From: Halomonas sp. M20
Lineage (GTDB): Bacteria; Pseudomonadota; Gammaproteobacteria; Pseudomonadales; Halomonadaceae
Direction: 5' to 3'
NCBI RefSeq assembly: GCF_020622265.1
Contig: NZ_JACNMQ010000006.1
Span: forward strand, 124,001-188,000
DNA: 64,000 nt
Part shown: piece after piece, positions 49,964 to 61,887 of the stretch
Position numbering within the stretch: position 1 is the first letter of the stretch
Layout: each line of letters begins with the position of its first letter
Notes under the pieces: model-generated
Told to the model about the DNA's origin: nothing
Seen by the model: the letters and a program-made list of their open reading frames with translations, nothing else
Database searches by the model: none
Translations under genes and position numbers: made by a program

Positions 49964-51349
49964 TCAGGCGCCCTTGTGATCCTGGGGGGTGCCGAGCACT
50001 TGAGCCAATGCTTGAGTATCGAGGCACTGACGGTCCACCTTGAGATAAGCAACACGCTCCTCGGGCACGACTAATACATCCTCGACGCCAGCCACGCCTG
50101 CAAAGCGGGCCATAAGAGTATCCAGGGCGTCATCATGATGCGTCGAGTCCAGTGCCACCACTTCGCTGGACAGATGACGAGGCGCCGGCATCCTCCAGAC
50201 GGTTGCCAGCCATATCAAAGCGAACCCGCTCGCCCCTAGAAACACCGCATCATAGCCAAAGCGCTGGGACAGCGCACCGCCTAGCACTCCCCCCAGGAAG
50301 GCCCCCAGAAACTGGCTAGTGGAATACACGCCCATGGCGGTTCCCTTGGCTCCCGCCGGTGCCAATTTGCTGATCATTGAAGGCAACGTCGCCTCAAGCA
50401 GATTGAAAGCGACAAAAAAGGCCCATAGCAAGGCGATCAATGTCCAGCGTTGATGACTCACCTCCCCGAGCAGCAGCAACACCAGCGCCATGCTGGCCAC
50501 GGCACCGATGAAGACGGCACGCATGCGCCGGCGCTTTTCGGCAATGATCACCAAGGGCACCATGCCGATAAAGGCCAAGCCCATTACGGCTAGATAGACC
50601 CAGCCTTGCTGTGCAGCTTCGATGCCAACGTCGACCAGTCGAAATGGCACCGCCACGAACGCCGCCATCAAGATCAGATGCAAGGCAAAGATCGAGAAAT
50701 CGAGACGCAATAGATCGCTGCGCGTTAGCGTATTTCGCAGCTGACTACGATCCAGCCCCACGTCACGATGACGCGCCCGCCGCGGTGCCGCGGGTACCAG
50801 TCGCCACAACACCAGCAGACTCAGCAGGGCCAACCCGGCGGTAAACCAGAATACGCCCGTAAGTCCGAAAGAGGCCGCTATCAACGGACCAAGCACCATG
50901 GCCACCGCAAAAGCCACACCGATCGACAGACCGATAGTCGCCATCGCGGCGGTGCGAATTTCTTCTCGGGTCTGGTCGGCAAGCAAGGCCATGATGGCAC
51001 CGGCCACTGCGCCGCTGCCTTGCAGACAACGTCCCGCAATGACGCCGCCAATGGTTGTTGCCTCTGCAGCGACAATACTGCCCAAGGCAAACAGTACCAG
51101 CCCCCCCGCGATCACCCCCTTGCGCCCGATACGATCGGACAGCAACCCGAAGGGAATCTGCAGTGCAGCCTGGGTTAGACCATAGATTCCCAATGCCAGC
51201 CCGACCAGTAGCGGCGTGGCGCCTGCCAGATCGTCGGCATACAGCGCCAACACCGGAAGCACCATGAACAGTCCAAGCATGCGCGTGGCATATAGACTGG
51301 CCAAACCGACGATGGCTCGACGCTCGGTAGAAAGCAAACGAATGGTCAT
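49964..51349 (-). CDS. yajR: YajR-type MFS transporter
   Basis: A 461-residue major facilitator protein: 12 helices with motif A in LLSDRIGRKGVIAGG and a C-terminal soluble domain of about 65 residues (DALDTLMARFAGVAGVEDVLV...), the ferredoxin-like YAM domain special to YajR. The substrate is unknown. It is divergent from uvrA with 191 bases between. It is the leftmost core gene in the window. Confidence 0.88.
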   Translation of the reverse strand: MTIRLLSTERRAIVGLASLYATRMLGLFMVLPVLALYADDLAGATPLLVGLALGIYGLTQAALQIPFGLLSDRIGRKGVIAGGLVLFALGSIVAAEATTIGGVIAGRCLQGSGAVAGAIMALLADQTREEIRTAAMATIGLSIGVAFAVAMVLGPLIAASFGLTGVFWFTAGLALLSLLVLWRLVPAAPRRARHRDVGLDRSQLRNTLTRSDLLRLDFSIFALHLILMAAFVAVPFRLVDVGIEAAQQGWVYLAVMGLAFIGMVPLVIIAEKRRRMRAVFIGAVASMALVLLLLGEVSHQRWTLIALLWAFFVAFNLLEATLPSMISKLAPAGAKGTAMGVYSTSQFLGAFLGGVLGGALSQRFGYDAVFLGASGFALIWLATVWRMPAPRHLSSEVVALDSTHHDDALDTLMARFAGVAGVEDVLVVPEERVAYLKVDRQCLDTQALAQVLGTPQDHKGA

Positions 51350-51486
51350 GAGTAAGTCGCATACTGAATGAAAAGCGGTTCGCTGGACCGTGCAGCACGA
51401 TGAACGTTAAGCACGGCGAAAAAGGCCCAGCAGCAGATCCCGTATTCTACCGATACCACCGCTATTAGGAAAAGCACGACATCGTT

Positions 51487-51514
51487 TTGCCGCTTCATAC
51501 GGGAAGCGTATAAT
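51487..51514 (+). promoter_or_regulatory. Likely uvrA promoter
   Basis: TTGCCG (51487-51492), 16 bases, TATAAT (51509-51514), 27 bases before the uvrA ATG. No CTGT-N8-ACAG LexA box is present between uvrA and yajR, so SOS control from this site is not supported. Confidence 0.6.
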
Positions 51515-51540
51515 CGAGCTTTTGCGCTGCCGAGGTGGTA

Positions 51541-54423
51541 ATGGACAAGATTCAGGTCAGGGGTGCACGCACTCACAACCTCAAGAACATCGATGTCGAA
51601 CTGCCGCGGGACAAGTTGATCGTGGTTACCGGGCTATCCGGCTCCGGCAAGTCGTCGCTTGCTTTCGACACGCTCTACGCCGAGGGGCAACGCCGCTACG
51701 TCGAGTCGCTTTCCACCTATGCCCGCCAGTTCCTGTCGATGATGGAAAAGCCCGACATGGATCATATCGAAGGGCTCTCACCTGCAATTTCCATCGAACA
51801 GAAATCCACGTCTCATAACCCGCGCTCCACTGTCGGCACGATTACCGAAATCTACGATTATCTACGCCTGCTGTTCGCTCGCGCCGGTACACCACGCTGC
51901 CCACAGCATGGTACCGACCTGGAAGCCCAGACCATCTCTCAGATGGTCGACCAGGTACTGGCCCTCCCCGAAGGCAGCAAGCTGATGCTCATGGCTCCTG
52001 TCGTCAAGGGTCGCAAGGGTGAGCATCTGCAACTGATCAGCGAGCTTCGCGCTCAAGGGTTCGTGCGCGCCATGATCGATGGTCAGGTATTGGAACTCGA
52101 CGACATTGCCCCTCTGGAAAAGAACAAGAAACACGATATCAGCGTCGTAGTGGATCGTATCAAGGTCCGCGAAGACCTGCAGCAGCGTCTGGCCGAATCC
52201 TTCGAAACTGCCCTTAATCTGGCCGACGGCATCGCTGTCGTGCACTTCATGGACGATGAGCAGGAAGACATCACTTTTTCGGCGCGCTTCGCCTGCCCGG
52301 TCTGCGGTTACTCCATCGCCGAGCTAGAGCCGAGGATGTTTTCCTTCAACAACCCGGCAGGCGCCTGCCCCACCTGCGACGGTCTTGGCGCGCAGCAGTT
52401 CTTCGATGCGGAAAAGCTGATCAGCCATCCCGAACTCTCCCTGGCTGAAGGGGCGATCAAGGGCTGGGATCGACGCAGCGTTTACTACTTCAATCAGCTG
52501 CAGGCACTAGCCGCGCATTACCGGTTCAAACTGGAAACGCCCTGGAGCGACCTTGCACGTCATGAGCGCGATATCGTGCTCAACGGCAGCGGCGATGACG
52601 TCATCGCCTTCAGCTATGTCAACGACCGAGGGCGCAAGGTTACTCGCGAACACGCCTTCGAGGGTGTGCTGCCCAATATGCAGCGGCGCTATCGCGAGAC
52701 TGAATCGAACATGGTGCGGGATGATCTCGCCAAGTATCTGGCCGTGCAGCCCTGCCCGACGTGTCAGGGCAGTCGACTACGAAAAGAGTCGCGCCATGTC
52801 TTCGTCGACGATTACACCCTGCCCCAGATGGTACGCCTGCCGATCGGGGAGGCCTGGGACTATTTCAAGTCATTGACGCTGCCTGGGCGTAAAGGCGAGA
52901 TTGCTCTCAAGATCGTCAATGAGATCCATGCGCGCCTGGAGTTTCTGGTCAATGTCGGGCTCGATTATCTCAATCTGGAACGCAGCGCGGATACGCTTTC
53001 CGGTGGCGAAGCCCAGCGCATACGTCTGGCAAGTCAGATTGGCGCCGGGCTTGTCGGCGTCATGTATATCCTTGATGAGCCCTCCATCGGCCTTCATCAA
53101 CGCGATAACGATCGCTTGCTCAAGACGCTTGTCCATCTGCGCGACCTGGGCAACACGGTCATCGTGGTCGAGCATGACGAAGACGCCATCCGCGCCGCGG
53201 ATCATGTGCTGGATATCGGCCCCGGCGCTGGCGTGCATGGCGGCCGTGTCGTGGCCCAGGGCACACCGGACGATATCGAAAACAGCAAAGAGTCTCTTAC
53301 CGGCCAGTATCTAGCAGGGTCACGGCGTATCGAGATTCCCCCTCATCGCATTCCTTGCAACCCTGAGAAGATGCTGCGTTTGAGCGGTGCCACCGGGAAC
53401 AATCTGCAAGACGTTACCCTGGAGCTTCCCCTCGGCTTGTTCATTTGCGTGACAGGTGTCTCTGGGTCCGGGAAGTCGACCTTGATCAACTCGACCCTGA
53501 TGCCGATTGCCGCCTGCGAGCTAAACCGTGCCACGACTCTTACACCGGCACCCTATAAAAAGATCGAGGGCCTCGATCAGCTCGACAAGATCATCGATAT
53601 TGACCAGAGCCCCATCGGTCGCACGCCACGCTCCAACCCGGCTACCTACACCGGCATCTTTACGCCAATTCGTGAACTCTTTGCCGGCACTCAAGAAGCA
53701 CGTTCGAGAGGTTACAAGCCGGGGCGTTTTTCCTTCAACGTAAAAGGTGGACGCTGTGAGGCTTGCCAGGGCGAGGGCATGATCAAGGTCGAGATGCACT
53801 TCTTGCCGGATATCTACGTTCCCTGCGATGTGTGCAAGGGCAAGCGCTACAATCGGGAAACGCTTGAGGTCAACTACAAGGACAGGAATATCCACGAAGT
53901 GCTGGAGATGACCGTAGAGGAGGCTCTGGAGTTCTTCAGCCCTGTTCCGGTAATTGCGCGGCGTCTACAGACCTTGATCGATGTCGGACTTTCCTATGTA
54001 CGTCTTGGCCAGAGTGCCACGACGCTGTCCGGCGGCGAAGCGCAGCGAGTCAAGCTGGCCAGGGAACTTGCCAAGCGCGATACCGGCCAGACCCTGTATA
54101 TTCTCGATGAGCCAACGACGGGGCTCCATTTCGAGGATATTCGCCAGTTGTTGACCGTGCTTCATCGCCTGCGCGATCACGGCAATACCATTATCGTCAT
54201 CGAACACAATCTGGATGTCATCAAGACAGCCGACTGGGTGACAGATCTGGGCCCAGAAGGAGGCTCCGGAGGTGGGCGCATTATCGCCGAGGGCACGCCA
54301 GAGCAGGTCGCCAACATGGAGGAATCCCATACCGGCCGTTTCCTCAAGCCGCTGCTGAAGCGCAAGTCAGACGGCAAGGGCAGCAAGTCACGGGCAAAGG
54401 ACATTGCCGTCAGCAACGCTTGA
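51541..54423 (+). CDS. uvrA: Excinuclease ABC subunit A
   Basis: DNA-damage recognition ATPase of nucleotide excision repair. It has 960 residues with two ABC modules: Walker A GLSGSGKS (31-38) and GVSGSGKST (about 640), two ABC signatures LSGGEAQR, and two zinc sites (CPVCGYS with [16 protein letters not shown] with CDVCKGKR). ATG at 51541 is preferred over an in-frame GTG 6 bases upstream because GAGG lies at 51531. It ends in convergence with rplQ at a shared terminator. Confidence 0.97.
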   Translation: MDKIQVRGARTHNLKNIDVELPRDKLIVVTGLSGSGKSSLAFDTLYAEGQRRYVESLSTYARQFLSMMEKPDMDHIEGLSPAISIEQKSTSHNPRSTVGTITEIYDYLRLLFARAGTPRCPQHGTDLEAQTISQMVDQVLALPEGSKLMLMAPVVKGRKGEHLQLISELRAQGFVRAMIDGQVLELDDIAPLEKNKKHDISVVVDRIKVREDLQQRLAESFETALNLADGIAVVHFMDDEQEDITFSARFACPVCGYSIAELEPRMFSFNNPAGACPTCDGLGAQQFFDAEKLISHPELSLAEGAIKGWDRRSVYYFNQLQALAAHYRFKLETPWSDLARHERDIVLNGSGDDVIAFSYVNDRGRKVTREHAFEGVLPNMQRRYRETESNMVRDDLAKYLAVQPCPTCQGSRLRKESRHVFVDDYTLPQMVRLPIGEAWDYFKSLTLPGRKGEIALKIVNEIHARLEFLVNVGLDYLNLERSADTLSGGEAQRIRLASQIGAGLVGVMYILDEPSIGLHQRDNDRLLKTLVHLRDLGNTVIVVEHDEDAIRAADHVLDIGPGAGVHGGRVVAQGTPDDIENSKESLTGQYLAGSRRIEIPPHRIPCNPEKMLRLSGATGNNLQDVTLELPLGLFICVTGVSGSGKSTLINSTLMPIAACELNRATTLTPAPYKKIEGLDQLDKIIDIDQSPIGRTPRSNPATYTGIFTPIRELFAGTQEARSRGYKPGRFSFNVKGGRCEACQGEGMIKVEMHFLPDIYVPCDVCKGKRYNRETLEVNYKDRNIHEVLEMTVEEALEFFSPVPVIARRLQTLIDVGLSYVRLGQSATTLSGGEAQRVKLARELAKRDTGQTLYILDEPTTGLHFEDIRQLLTVLHRLRDHGNTIIVIEHNLDVIKTADWVTDLGPEGGSGGGRIIAEGTPEQVANMEESHTGRFLKPLLKRKSDGKGSKSRAKDIAVSNA

Positions 54424-54513
54424 CACGTTCTCTTAGCATGAATGGGCCGGTCAAGCATCCGGCCCTGCATTCGCCAGTTTCACCGGGGCATAGCGGCAAT
54501 GCCCCATAACAAG

Positions 54514-54539
54514 AAAACCGGCCCTGGTGGGCCGGTTTT
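54514..54539. terminator. Bidirectional terminator between uvrA and rplQ
   Basis: AAAACCGGCCC-TGGT-GGGCCGGTTTT: an 11-bp perfect stem with a 4-base loop and T-run on both strands. It serves uvrA from the left and the alpha operon (rplQ) from the right. A second GC-rich stem (GGGCCGG/CCGGCCC) lies at 54443-54464. Confidence 0.9.
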
Positions 54540-54575
54540 TATACTGCTTCGCTGAACATCAAGTGTTCGAAAAGC

Positions 54576-54962
54576 TCACTCTTCGCCGGCTGCCTCGTCG
54601 GCCACAGGGCGATCGACCAGTTCGACAAACGCCATGGGCGCATTGTCACCGGTACGAAAGCCACACTTGAGAATGCGAACATAGCCACCGGGACGATTGG
54701 CATAACGTGGGCCCAGCTCGTTGAAGAGCTTACCCACCGCTTCCTTGGAAAGCGTACGGCTGAATGCCAAGCGCCTGTTGGCGACACTGTCTTGCTTGGA
54801 CAAGGTGATCAGCGGCTCAATATGACGCCGCAGTTCCTTGGCCTTGGGCAGAGTCGTCTTGATGACCTCATGCTCGACCAGCGAGACACACATGTTCTTG
54901 AACATGGCCTGGCGGTGCGAGCTGGTACGATTCAGATGACGACCACTCTTACGATGACGCAT
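54576..54962 (-). CDS. rplQ: 50S ribosomal protein L17
   Basis: Large-subunit protein near the peptide exit tunnel. It has 128 residues, with the typical start [20 protein letters not shown] and end [15 protein letters not shown]. It is the last gene of the alpha operon, 39 bases after rpoA, and is followed by the bidirectional terminator. Confidence 0.97.
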   Translation of the reverse strand: MRHRKSGRHLNRTSSHRQAMFKNMCVSLVEHEVIKTTLPKAKELRRHIEPLITLSKQDSVANRRLAFSRTLSKEAVGKLFNELGPRYANRPGGYVRILKCGFRTGDNAPMAFVELVDRPVADEAAGEE

Positions 54963-55001
54963 GGTTGCAATTCCTTACCAAACGGGGACTCGAGTCGGCG
55001 C

Positions 55002-56000
55002 TCACGCGGAAGCCTTGTCGTCCTTCAAGCTAGAAGGGGGCCAGTTCTCCAGCCGCATGCCAAGTGACAAGCCACGAGCTGCCAACACGTCCTTGATTTC
55101 ATTCAGGGACTTCTTGCCGAGGTTGGGTGTCTTCAACAGCTCCACCTCGGTACGCTGAATCAGATCGCCGATGTAATAGATGTTCTCGGCCTTGAGACAG
55201 TTGGCACTGCGAACCGTCAGCTCGAGGTCATCCACGGGGCGTAGCAGAATGGGGTCGACATGATCCTCTTCCACTTCGCTTTCCTGTTCTTTATCGACTT
55301 CCAGATCGACGAATGCCCCCAGTTGCTCTTGAAGGATCGTAGCACTGCGCCGAATCGCTTCTTCGGGCTCCAGGGTACCATCGGTCTCGAGATCGATAAT
55401 CAATTTGTCGAGATCGGTACGTTGCTCGACACGTGCAGCTTCGACCGAATAAGACACGCGACGCACCGGGCTGAAAGTGGCATCCAGCTGTAGACGCCCG
55501 ATGGTGCGAGCCTCGTCATCAGCTTCAGCACGCACATCCGCAGGCTCGTATCCACGACCCCGTGCAATCCTGAGCTGCATCTTGAGCTCAGCGCCCTCAT
55601 TGATATGTGCGATCACATGATCGGGATTGACGATATCCACATCGTGATCGGTCGCGATATCACCGGCCGTTACGATGCCAGGCCCTTGCTTGTTCAAGGA
55701 CAATGTAGCCTCATCGCGACTATGCATCTTGATCGACACGTCCTTGAGGTTCAGGAGAATTTCGATGACATCTTCCTGAACACCTTCGATGGCGCTGTAT
55801 TCGTGATCGACACCCGCAATTTCGACTTCCACCACGGCACAACCGGGCATGGAAGACAGCAAAATGCGACGCAGGGCGTTACCCAGAGTGTGGCCAAAAC
55901 CACGCTCGAAAGGCTCGAGCACGATTTTAGCGTGGTGTGCATTGATCTCTTCGACCTTGATATCCCGCGGACGAAGAAATTCTGTTACTGAACGCTGCAT
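55002..56000 (-). CDS. rpoA: RNA polymerase alpha subunit
   Basis: A 332-residue subunit that dimerises to begin RNA polymerase assembly. The N-terminal domain ([19 protein letters not shown]) and the C-terminal DNA/activator-binding domain ([19 protein letters not shown]) are complete, joined by an acidic linker. ATG at 56000 ([11 protein letters not shown]) was chosen because homologues start there; an upstream open stretch to 56081 has no support. Lies between rpsD and rplQ. Confidence 0.98.
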   Translation of the reverse strand: MQRSVTEFLRPRDIKVEEINAHHAKIVLEPFERGFGHTLGNALRRILLSSMPGCAVVEVEIAGVDHEYSAIEGVQEDVIEILLNLKDVSIKMHSRDEATLSLNKQGPGIVTAGDIATDHDVDIVNPDHVIAHINEGAELKMQLRIARGRGYEPADVRAEADDEARTIGRLQLDATFSPVRRVSYSVEAARVEQRTDLDKLIIDLETDGTLEPEEAIRRSATILQEQLGAFVDLEVDKEQESEVEEDHVDPILLRPVDDLELTVRSANCLKAENIYYIGDLIQRTEVELLKTPNLGKKSLNEIKDVLAARGLSLGMRLENWPPSSLKDDKASA

Positions 56001-56091
56001 ATGAACACCTTTCAGGCTGCCAAACGGATACTCGGTACTCGGTTGCCGAACCTGATGGTTCAGGCTCGGCTTCAAACACAAACAAATGAGT

Positions 56092-56712
56092 TTACTTCGA
56101 GTACAGCTCGACGATCAGATTTTCGTTGATGTCGGCAGACAAGTCGCCGCGTTCCGGGACAGCCTTGAAAGTGCCTTCCATCTTCTTGGAGTCGACATCG
56201 ATCCAGGTCACATCACCGCGCTGGCCAGCCAGCTGCAGGGCGTGTTGAATCCGTGCCTGATTCTTTGACTTTTCACGAACCGCGACGACATCGCCAGGCT
56301 TGACCTGATAAGAGGCAATATTGACGCGCTTGCCGTTCACCGTGATCGCCTTGTGGCTGACCAACTGACGTGCTTCTGAGCGAGTTGATCCAAAGCCCAT
56401 GCGATAGACGACATTGTCTAGCCGGGATTCAAGCAACTGAAGCAGCAACTCGCCGGTCGCCCCTTTCATGCGGGCGGCTTCTTTATAGTAGTTGCGGAAC
56501 TGTTTCTCGAGTACGCCATAAATGCGTCGTACTTTCTGCTTCTCGCGAAGCTGCAAGCCGTAGTCGGAAAGACGTTGACGGCGCTGGCCATGCACACCCG
56601 GAATCTGTTCGGATTTGCATTTTTTCTCGAAAGGAGTGACACCGCTCTTCAAGAAGAGATCGGTACCCTCGCGACGAGACAATTTGCACTTCGGTCCAAT
56701 ATAACGTGCCAT
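56092..56712 (-). CDS. rpsD: 30S ribosomal protein S4
   Basis: Primary 16S rRNA-binding protein and, in relatives, translational repressor of the alpha operon. 206 residues, [20 protein letters not shown] start, S4 RNA-binding domain in the middle ([21 protein letters not shown]). It has a Lys/Gly-rich early segment and no zinc-type Cys cluster. Placed between rpsK and rpoA with short gaps. Confidence 0.98.
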   Translation of the reverse strand: MARYIGPKCKLSRREGTDLFLKSGVTPFEKKCKSEQIPGVHGQRRQRLSDYGLQLREKQKVRRIYGVLEKQFRNYYKEAARMKGATGELLLQLLESRLDNVVYRMGFGSTRSEARQLVSHKAITVNGKRVNIASYQVKPGDVVAVREKSKNQARIQHALQLAGQRGDVTWIDVDSKKMEGTFKAVPERGDLSADINENLIVELYSK

Positions 56713-56724
56713 GAGTCTCTCTCC

Positions 56725-57111
56725 TTAAACGCGGCGTTTCTTCGGCGGACGGCAGCCATTGTGGGGAACGGGCGTCGCGTCGGTGATGCTTTGCACGCGG
56801 AAACCGGCGGCATTCAATGCACGCACGGCAGACTCACGGCCAGGACCTGGGCCCTTGACCAGTACGTCAACGTTTTTCACACCATACTCGGCTGCAGCAG
56901 TTGCTGCACGTTCGCTTGCCACTTGAGCAGCGAACGGGGTGCTCTTGCGAGAACCACGAAAACCCGAACCACCGGAAGTCGCCCATGAAAGAGCATTCCC
57001 TTGGCGGTCTGTGATCGTCACGATCGTGTTGTTAAAAGAGGCATGGATATGCGCAATCGCATCCACAACCTGCTTTTTAACCTTCTTGCGGTTACTGCGC
57101 GGGTTAGCCAT
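56725..57111 (-). CDS. rpsK: 30S ribosomal protein S11
   Basis: 128 residues with the conserved segments [20 protein letters not shown] and the C-terminal [18 protein letters not shown]. It is part of the mRNA-binding platform of the small subunit. 12 bases separate it from rpsD. Confidence 0.98.
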   Translation of the reverse strand: MANPRSNRKKVKKQVVDAIAHIHASFNNTIVTITDRQGNALSWATSGGSGFRGSRKSTPFAAQVASERAATAAAEYGVKNVDVLVKGPGPGRESAVRALNAAGFRVQSITDATPVPHNGCRPPKKRRV

Positions 57112-57150
57112 GTTGATGTTTCTTCCTGTCTAAACGCCAGAACATGCGTG

Positions 57151-57507
57151 TTATTTGCGAATCGGCTTACGCGGACCTTTACGGGTACGCGCGTTGGTCT
57201 TGGTGCGCTGTCCACGCAACGGAAGACCACGGCGATGACGCAGACCTCGATAACAACCCAGGTCCATGAGACGCTTGATATTCAGCGTGACATCACGGCG
57301 AAGGTCGCCTTCAACGGTATATTTGCCAACTTCAGTCCGTAGAGTATCCAGCTGTTCAGCAGATAGCTCTTGGATCTTGAGGTTCGGCGTTATGCCGGCT
57401 GCTGCACAAACTGCTTGTGCACGCGTACGGCCAATCCCGAAGATATAGGTCAGCGAGATCGCCGCATGCTTGTTGTCCGGGATATTGACGCCTGCAATAC
57501 GGGCCAT
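57151..57507 (-). CDS. rpsM: 30S ribosomal protein S13
   Basis: 118 residues; contacts the P-site tRNA and 50S subunit bridges. [20 protein letters not shown] start, H2TH region ([16 protein letters not shown]) and basic tail ([18 protein letters not shown]). The ATG at 57507 is fixed by homology. The 125 bases between it and rpmJ are where the alpha-operon leader with the S4-binding fold would lie. Confidence 0.97.
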   Translation of the reverse strand: MARIAGVNIPDNKHAAISLTYIFGIGRTRAQAVCAAAGITPNLKIQELSAEQLDTLRTEVGKYTVEGDLRRDVTLNIKRLMDLGCYRGLRHRRGLPLRGQRTKTNARTRKGPRKPIRK

Positions 57508-57632
57508 CAGCTTACTCCGAAATTTGAGCGGCTTGCTCGGTTTATCATCTACAAAAGGCGCAATAGCATACCCTTTCGCCCGCATAAGAGCAACAGGGTA
57601 TGCCTACACCCGCATTCATTCAGCGCAGGATT

Positions 57633-57746
57633 TCAACCCTGACGCTGCTTGTGCCGCGGTTCGATGCAGATGACGCGAACTGCGCCATTACGCCGAATGA
57701 TCTTGCAATTACGACACATCTTCTTGACGGAAGCTCGAACCTTCAT
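57633..57746 (-). CDS. rpmJ: 50S ribosomal protein L36
   Basis: A 37-residue zinc-ribbon protein: [19 protein letters not shown], with Cys11, Cys14, Cys27 and His32 as ligands, so it is the zinc-containing (C+) form. Its frame ends at a TGA at 57633-57635. It follows secY with a 30-base gap. Confidence 0.95.
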   Translation of the reverse strand: MKVRASVKKMCRNCKIIRRNGAVRVICIEPRHKQRQG

Positions 57747-57776
57747 CGTTCTCTCCATTACACGGTGGCATGCGCC

Positions 57777-59108
57777 TTAGCGCATCAGACCGCCGCTGCC
57801 ATAGCCTTTCAGGTTAGACTTCTTCATCACCGACTCATACTGATTCGACATCAGATGCGATTGCACTTGCGCCATGAAATCCATGATCACTACCACCACG
57901 ATCAGCAAGGAGGTGCCGCCGAAGAAAAAGGGCACGTTCCAGGCAATAATCAAGAACTGAGGCATCAAGGAAACTGCGGTGATATACAGGGCACCGAACA
58001 AGGTCAAACGCGTCATGACCTTATCGATATAGCGAGCAGTCTGCTCGCCGGGGCGGATACCCGGAAGGAAAGCACCCGACTTCTTGAGGTTGTCGGCCAC
58101 GTCCTTAGGATTGAAAACCAGCGCTGTATAAAAGAAGCAGAAGAATACCACCGCAGCAGCGAAAAGCAAGATGTATAACGGCTGCCCTGGCCCCAAGGAC
58201 TGAGACGCCGCCTGTAGCCATTCAAAGCCTTCGGCGGAGCCCACCCACTGGCCGATCGAGGCCGGAAACAGCAGGATACTCGAGGCAAAGATTGCCGGGA
58301 TGACACCCGCCATATTGACCTTGAGCGGCAAATAACTGCTTTGGCCAGCATACATCTTGTTGCCGACTTGGCGCCGAGGATAATTCACCGTGATACGGCG
58401 TTGGCCGCGCTCGATGAACACCACGAACGCCACGGTGGCAATCGCTAATGCGGTTAGCGCCAAGAGAGGCAACACATTCCAGGCACCATCATTGCGTGCC
58501 AGTTCGAAAGATTGCCCAATGGCACCGGGGAGCCCTGCGACAATACCGGCGAAGATAAGCAACGAGATACCATTGCCGATCCCTTTTTCGGTAATCTGCT
58601 CACCCAACCACATGAGAAATACCGCACCGGCGACAAAGGATACGATCGCGGTGAAGTAAAAACTGAAGTCGCTGGTATAAGTAACGCCCTGCCCGACCAG
58701 ACCGACTGCCATCCCGGTGGCCTGAATTAACGCCAGTACGACTGTGCCATAGCGCGTGTACTGACTGATTTTCCGGCGACCGGCCTCGCCTTCCTTCTTC
58801 AGCTGCTCTAGCTGAGGCGACGTTGCTGTCAGAAGCTGCATGATGATCGAGGCGGAGATGTAGGGCATGATGCCCAACGCAAGGATGCTCATGCGCTCCA
58901 GCGCACCACCCGAGAACATGTTGAACAGGCTCAGGATAGTGCCCTGGTTTTCTCTGAACAGCGCAGCAAGCTGATCAGGATTGATGCCGGGAACAGGGAT
59001 ATGGGCACCGATCCGGTACACCACGATGGCAATGAACACGAAACGTAGCCGCGCCCAGAGTTCGCTCAAACCACTTCCCGTTGCCGGCATGTTTCCCGAT
59101 TTAGCCAT
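57777..59108 (-). CDS. secY: Protein translocase subunit SecY
   Basis: Central channel of the Sec translocon, 443 residues and ten membrane helices. Typical segments are the N-terminal [25 protein letters not shown], the plug region and the cytoplasmic loops ([31 protein letters not shown]-like). It overlaps none of its neighbours; rplO ends directly before its start (59108/59109). Confidence 0.98.
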   Translation of the reverse strand: MAKSGNMPATGSGLSELWARLRFVFIAIVVYRIGAHIPVPGINPDQLAALFRENQGTILSLFNMFSGGALERMSILALGIMPYISASIIMQLLTATSPQLEQLKKEGEAGRRKISQYTRYGTVVLALIQATGMAVGLVGQGVTYTSDFSFYFTAIVSFVAGAVFLMWLGEQITEKGIGNGISLLIFAGIVAGLPGAIGQSFELARNDGAWNVLPLLALTALAIATVAFVVFIERGQRRITVNYPRRQVGNKMYAGQSSYLPLKVNMAGVIPAIFASSILLFPASIGQWVGSAEGFEWLQAASQSLGPGQPLYILLFAAAVVFFCFFYTALVFNPKDVADNLKKSGAFLPGIRPGEQTARYIDKVMTRLTLFGALYITAVSLMPQFLIIAWNVPFFFGGTSLLIVVVVIMDFMAQVQSHLMSNQYESVMKKSNLKGYGSGGLMR

Positions 59109-59543
59109 TTAGTCCTCGACCTTGCCACCGGCGGCTTCGATAGCGCTTCGGGCACCCTTGGTGACCCTGAGACCGCGTACGGTAACCGCCTTGTTCAGTT
59201 CGCCAGACAGAATGACCTTTGCATACCGTGTGGCATCCTTGAGCACGTTGGCTTTTTTCAGCGCAGCCAGATCGGCAACCTCACCGTCTACCTTGCCGAG
59301 TTCCGCCAGACGCACTTCTTCAGATACCAAGGACTTGGCAGAGGTGAAGCCATACTTTGGCAGACGCCGCTGCAAAGGCATCTGACCGCCTTCAAAACCG
59401 GGCTTCACGCTACCGCCAGACCGGGATTTGAGGCCTTTATGACCACGACCACCTGTCTTGCCCAAGCCGGAACCGATACCGCGTCCCACACGCTTGGCAG
59501 CAGATTTCGAGCCCGGTGCCGGGCTCAGACTATTGAGTTTCAT
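59109..59543 (-). CDS. rplO: 50S ribosomal protein L15
   Basis: 144 residues with the Gly/Arg-rich start [20 protein letters not shown] and [19 protein letters not shown]. Large-subunit assembly protein, followed immediately by secY, a standard spc-operon order. Confidence 0.97.
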   Translation of the reverse strand: MKLNSLSPAPGSKSAAKRVGRGIGSGLGKTGGRGHKGLKSRSGGSVKPGFEGGQMPLQRRLPKYGFTSAKSLVSEEVRLAELGKVDGEVADLAALKKANVLKDATRYAKVILSGELNKAVTVRGLRVTKGARSAIEAAGGKVED

Positions 59544-59546
59544 GGA

Positions 59547-59729
59547 TTACTCTCCCTCAACACGCACAAGGTAATTCACCTTGTTGACCATGCCGCGTAC
59601 GGCAGGGGTGTCTTCCAACTCGACCGTATGACCGATACGACGCAGCCCAAGCCCCTTCATTGTGGACTTGTGCTTTTCCAACACGCCGATGGTACTACGC
59701 ATCTGAGTAACTTTGATCGAAGCTGCCAT
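59547..59729 (-). CDS. rpmD: 50S ribosomal protein L30
   Basis: 60 residues: [20 protein letters not shown] through [25 protein letters not shown] at 59729 is set by homology; the longer open frame to 59813 is an artefact over rpsE. Bacterial short form of L30. Confidence 0.96.
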   Translation of the reverse strand: MAASIKVTQMRSTIGVLEKHKSTMKGLGLRRIGHTVELEDTPAVRGMVNKVNYLVRVEGE

Positions 59730-59736
59730 GATTGCC

Positions 59737-60237
59737 TTACCCCGCGATCTCTTCGACGGACAAGCCACGCTTGGCGGCGATGTCATCCGGAGCCTGCATG
59801 GCGGAAAGACCATTGATGGTCGCTCGCACCACGTTTACCGGGTTGGTGGAACCGTAACACTTGGCCAAGACGTCATGAACGCCAGCCAGTTCGAGTACGG
59901 AGCGCATGGCACCGCCAGCAATGATCCCGGTACCTTCGGAAGCAGGCTGCATGTACACCTTGGAGGCACCGTGACGGGCCTTTACCGGGTACTGTAGCGT
60001 GCTGCCACTCAGACTAACCTTGACCATATTGCGACGTGCCTGATCCATGGCCTTCTGAATCGCGACTGGCACTTCACGCGCCTTGCCACGACCGAAACCC
60101 ACACGACCATTGCCATCGCCAACGACAGTCAGAGCGGTGAAACCGAAGATCCGGCCACCCTTGACCACCTTGGCAACGCGATTGACCTGCACGAGTTTCT
60201 CTTGCAAATCACCGCTTTGCTGTTCGTTCTTCGCCAT
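59737..60237 (-). CDS. rpsE: 30S ribosomal protein S5
   Basis: 166 residues. Contains the double-stranded RNA-binding-like domain ([21 protein letters not shown]), the fidelity loop region ([19 protein letters not shown]) and the C-terminal domain. Contributes to decoding accuracy and mRNA helicase action. Seven bases separate it from rpmD. Confidence 0.98.
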   Translation of the reverse strand: MAKNEQQSGDLQEKLVQVNRVAKVVKGGRIFGFTALTVVGDGNGRVGFGRGKAREVPVAIQKAMDQARRNMVKVSLSGSTLQYPVKARHGASKVYMQPASEGTGIIAGGAMRSVLELAGVHDVLAKCYGSTNPVNVVRATINGLSAMQAPDDIAAKRGLSVEEIAG

Positions 60238-60248
60238 CGTAAAACCCT

Positions 60249-60599
60249 TTAGAATTCCAGGCCGCCTTCACGTGCGGCGTCCGCCAGGGCCTTGACTCGA
60301 CCGTGGTACTTGAACCCGGCGCGGTCGAAGGCAACTTGTTTGATGCCCGCTTCCTTGGCGCGTTCGGCAATCAGTGCACCCACTTTGGCTGCAGCATCCG
60401 CATTGCCAGTACCGCCCTCACGCAGTGTCTTGTCCAGCGTAGAAGCACTAGCCAGGACTTTATCACCTTGAGGCGAAATCACCTGCGCGTAGATATGACG
60501 CGGGGTACGGTTGACACACAGGCGGTACACGCCCTGCTCGCGGATTTTGGCGCGAGCGCGGCGGGCACGACGGAGACGAGATTCTTTCTTCGCGTTCAT
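60249..60599 (-). CDS. rplR: 50S ribosomal protein L18
   Basis: 116 residues; binds 5S rRNA with L5. Arg-rich N-terminus ([19 protein letters not shown]) and the end [19 protein letters not shown]. Standard position between rplF and rpsE. Confidence 0.97.
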   Translation of the reverse strand: MNAKKESRLRRARRARAKIREQGVYRLCVNRTPRHIYAQVISPQGDKVLASASTLDKTLREGGTGNADAAAKVGALIAERAKEAGIKQVAFDRAGFKYHGRVKALADAAREGGLEF

Positions 60600-60608
60600 A
60601 ACCCTGCC

Positions 60609-61139
60609 TTACTTCTTCTTGGCTTCTTTACGACGGACCTGTTCGTCGCTATACCGAACACCTTTACCCTTGTAGGGCTCGGGTGGACGGAAAGCGCGAA
60701 TCTCCGCGGCGACCTGACCGAGTTGCTGCTTATCGGAACTTTTCAGCACGATAACGGTGTTCTTCGGTGTTTCCACCGATACATTTTCAGGCAGCGTGTA
60801 CTCGACCGGGTGAGAGAAACCCAATGTCAAGTTTAGCGTCTTGCCATTTGCCTGGGCACGATAGCCGACGCCGTTGATTTCAAGGGACTTGGTAAAACCC
60901 TCGGACACACCAGTCACCATATTCTGAACCAGTGCGCGAGTAGTGCCGGCCATTGCCCAACTCTTGGCTTTCTCGCTTGGATTGAAGGTCAGCTGGCCAT
61001 CTTCCTGACCGATCACCACATCGGGATGAACGGTCATACCAAGCGTGCCCTGGCCACCTTTGACGGTGAACTGGTCGCCGTCGAGCTTGGTCTCGACGCC
61101 ACTGGGCAATTTAACTGGATACTTGGCTATGCGGGACAT
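60609..61139 (-). CDS. rplF: 50S ribosomal protein L6
   Basis: 176 residues with two L6 repeats; ends with the conserved [20 protein letters not shown] region. Start [16 protein letters not shown]. Located near the factor-binding site of the ribosome. Confidence 0.98.
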   Translation of the reverse strand: MSRIAKYPVKLPSGVETKLDGDQFTVKGGQGTLGMTVHPDVVIGQEDGQLTFNPSEKAKSWAMAGTTRALVQNMVTGVSEGFTKSLEINGVGYRAQANGKTLNLTLGFSHPVEYTLPENVSVETPKNTVIVLKSSDKQQLGQVAAEIRAFRPPEPYKGKGVRYSDEQVRRKEAKKK

Positions 61140-61148
61140 TCGTCACTC

Positions 61149-61541
61149 CTAGAATACGGTGCAGATGACTTCGCCGCCAACGCCAGCATGACGTGCCGCC
61201 CGATCGGTCATCACGCCCTGGGAGGTGGTTACGATCGCAACACCTAAGCCATCCGCGACTTTCGGCAGCTCGCCCTTGCCTTTATAAATGCGCAGGGACG
61301 GCTTGGAAACTCGTTGAATGTGCTCGATGACCGGCTTACCTTCAAAATACTTGAGGGTGACGGACAACTCCGGCTTGACGCCTTCAGCGACTGCAAAGTC
61401 GTTGATATAGCCTTCTTGCTTCAGTACGCGGGCCACTTCCACCTTGAGCTTGGAAGACGGCATGGTGACCGCTTCCTTTGTGGCCATCTGCGCGTTACGG
61501 ATACGCGTAAACATATCCGCCAACGTATCTTGCATACTCAT
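61149..61541 (-). CDS. rpsH: 30S ribosomal protein S8
   Basis: 130 residues; [18 protein letters not shown] start and the end [22 protein letters not shown]. In E. coli it represses the spc operon by binding its own mRNA near rplE. No clear copy of that target structure was assessed here. Confidence 0.97.
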   Translation of the reverse strand: MSMQDTLADMFTRIRNAQMATKEAVTMPSSKLKVEVARVLKQEGYINDFAVAEGVKPELSVTLKYFEGKPVIEHIQRVSKPSLRIYKGKGELPKVADGLGVAIVTTSQGVMTDRAARHAGVGGEVICTVF

Positions 61542-61571
61542 TACGTTACGCTCCTGATTCTCGACGTGGCG

Positions 61572-61877
61572 TTACCAGCTGGACTTCTTGAGCCCAGGGA
61601 CATCGCCACGCATCGCGGCTTCGCGCAGCTTGTTGCGGCCCAGCCCGAACTTGTTGTAGAAGCCGTGAGGACGACCCGTGATACGACACCGATTGGTGCG
61701 TCGAACCGGGCTTGAATCCCGCGGCAACGACTGCAGCTTTAGCTGAGCATCGAAACGCTCTTCGTCAGAAGCGTTGACGTCATGAATGATAGTTTTGAGC
61801 TCTGCACGCCTGGCGGCATATTTGTCGACCAGCTTCGCGCGCTTGAGCTCACGCTCGATCATGCTTTTCTTTGCCAT
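61572..61877 (-). CDS. rpsN: 30S ribosomal protein S14
   Basis: 101 residues, the long zinc-free (C-) form: a single Cys in [11 protein letters not shown] instead of CxxC pairs. Ends with [18 protein letters not shown]. 10 bases after rplE. Confidence 0.97.
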   Translation of the reverse strand: MAKKSMIERELKRAKLVDKYAARRAELKTIIHDVNASDEERFDAQLKLQSLPRDSSPVRRTNRCRITGRPHGFYNKFGLGRNKLREAAMRGDVPGLKKSSW

Positions 61878-61887
61878 GATGCTACCC

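Noticed and set aside
51350-51540. LexA box at the uvrA promoter
   Set aside because: No CTGT-N8-ACAG-like sequence between yajR and uvrA was found on inspection.
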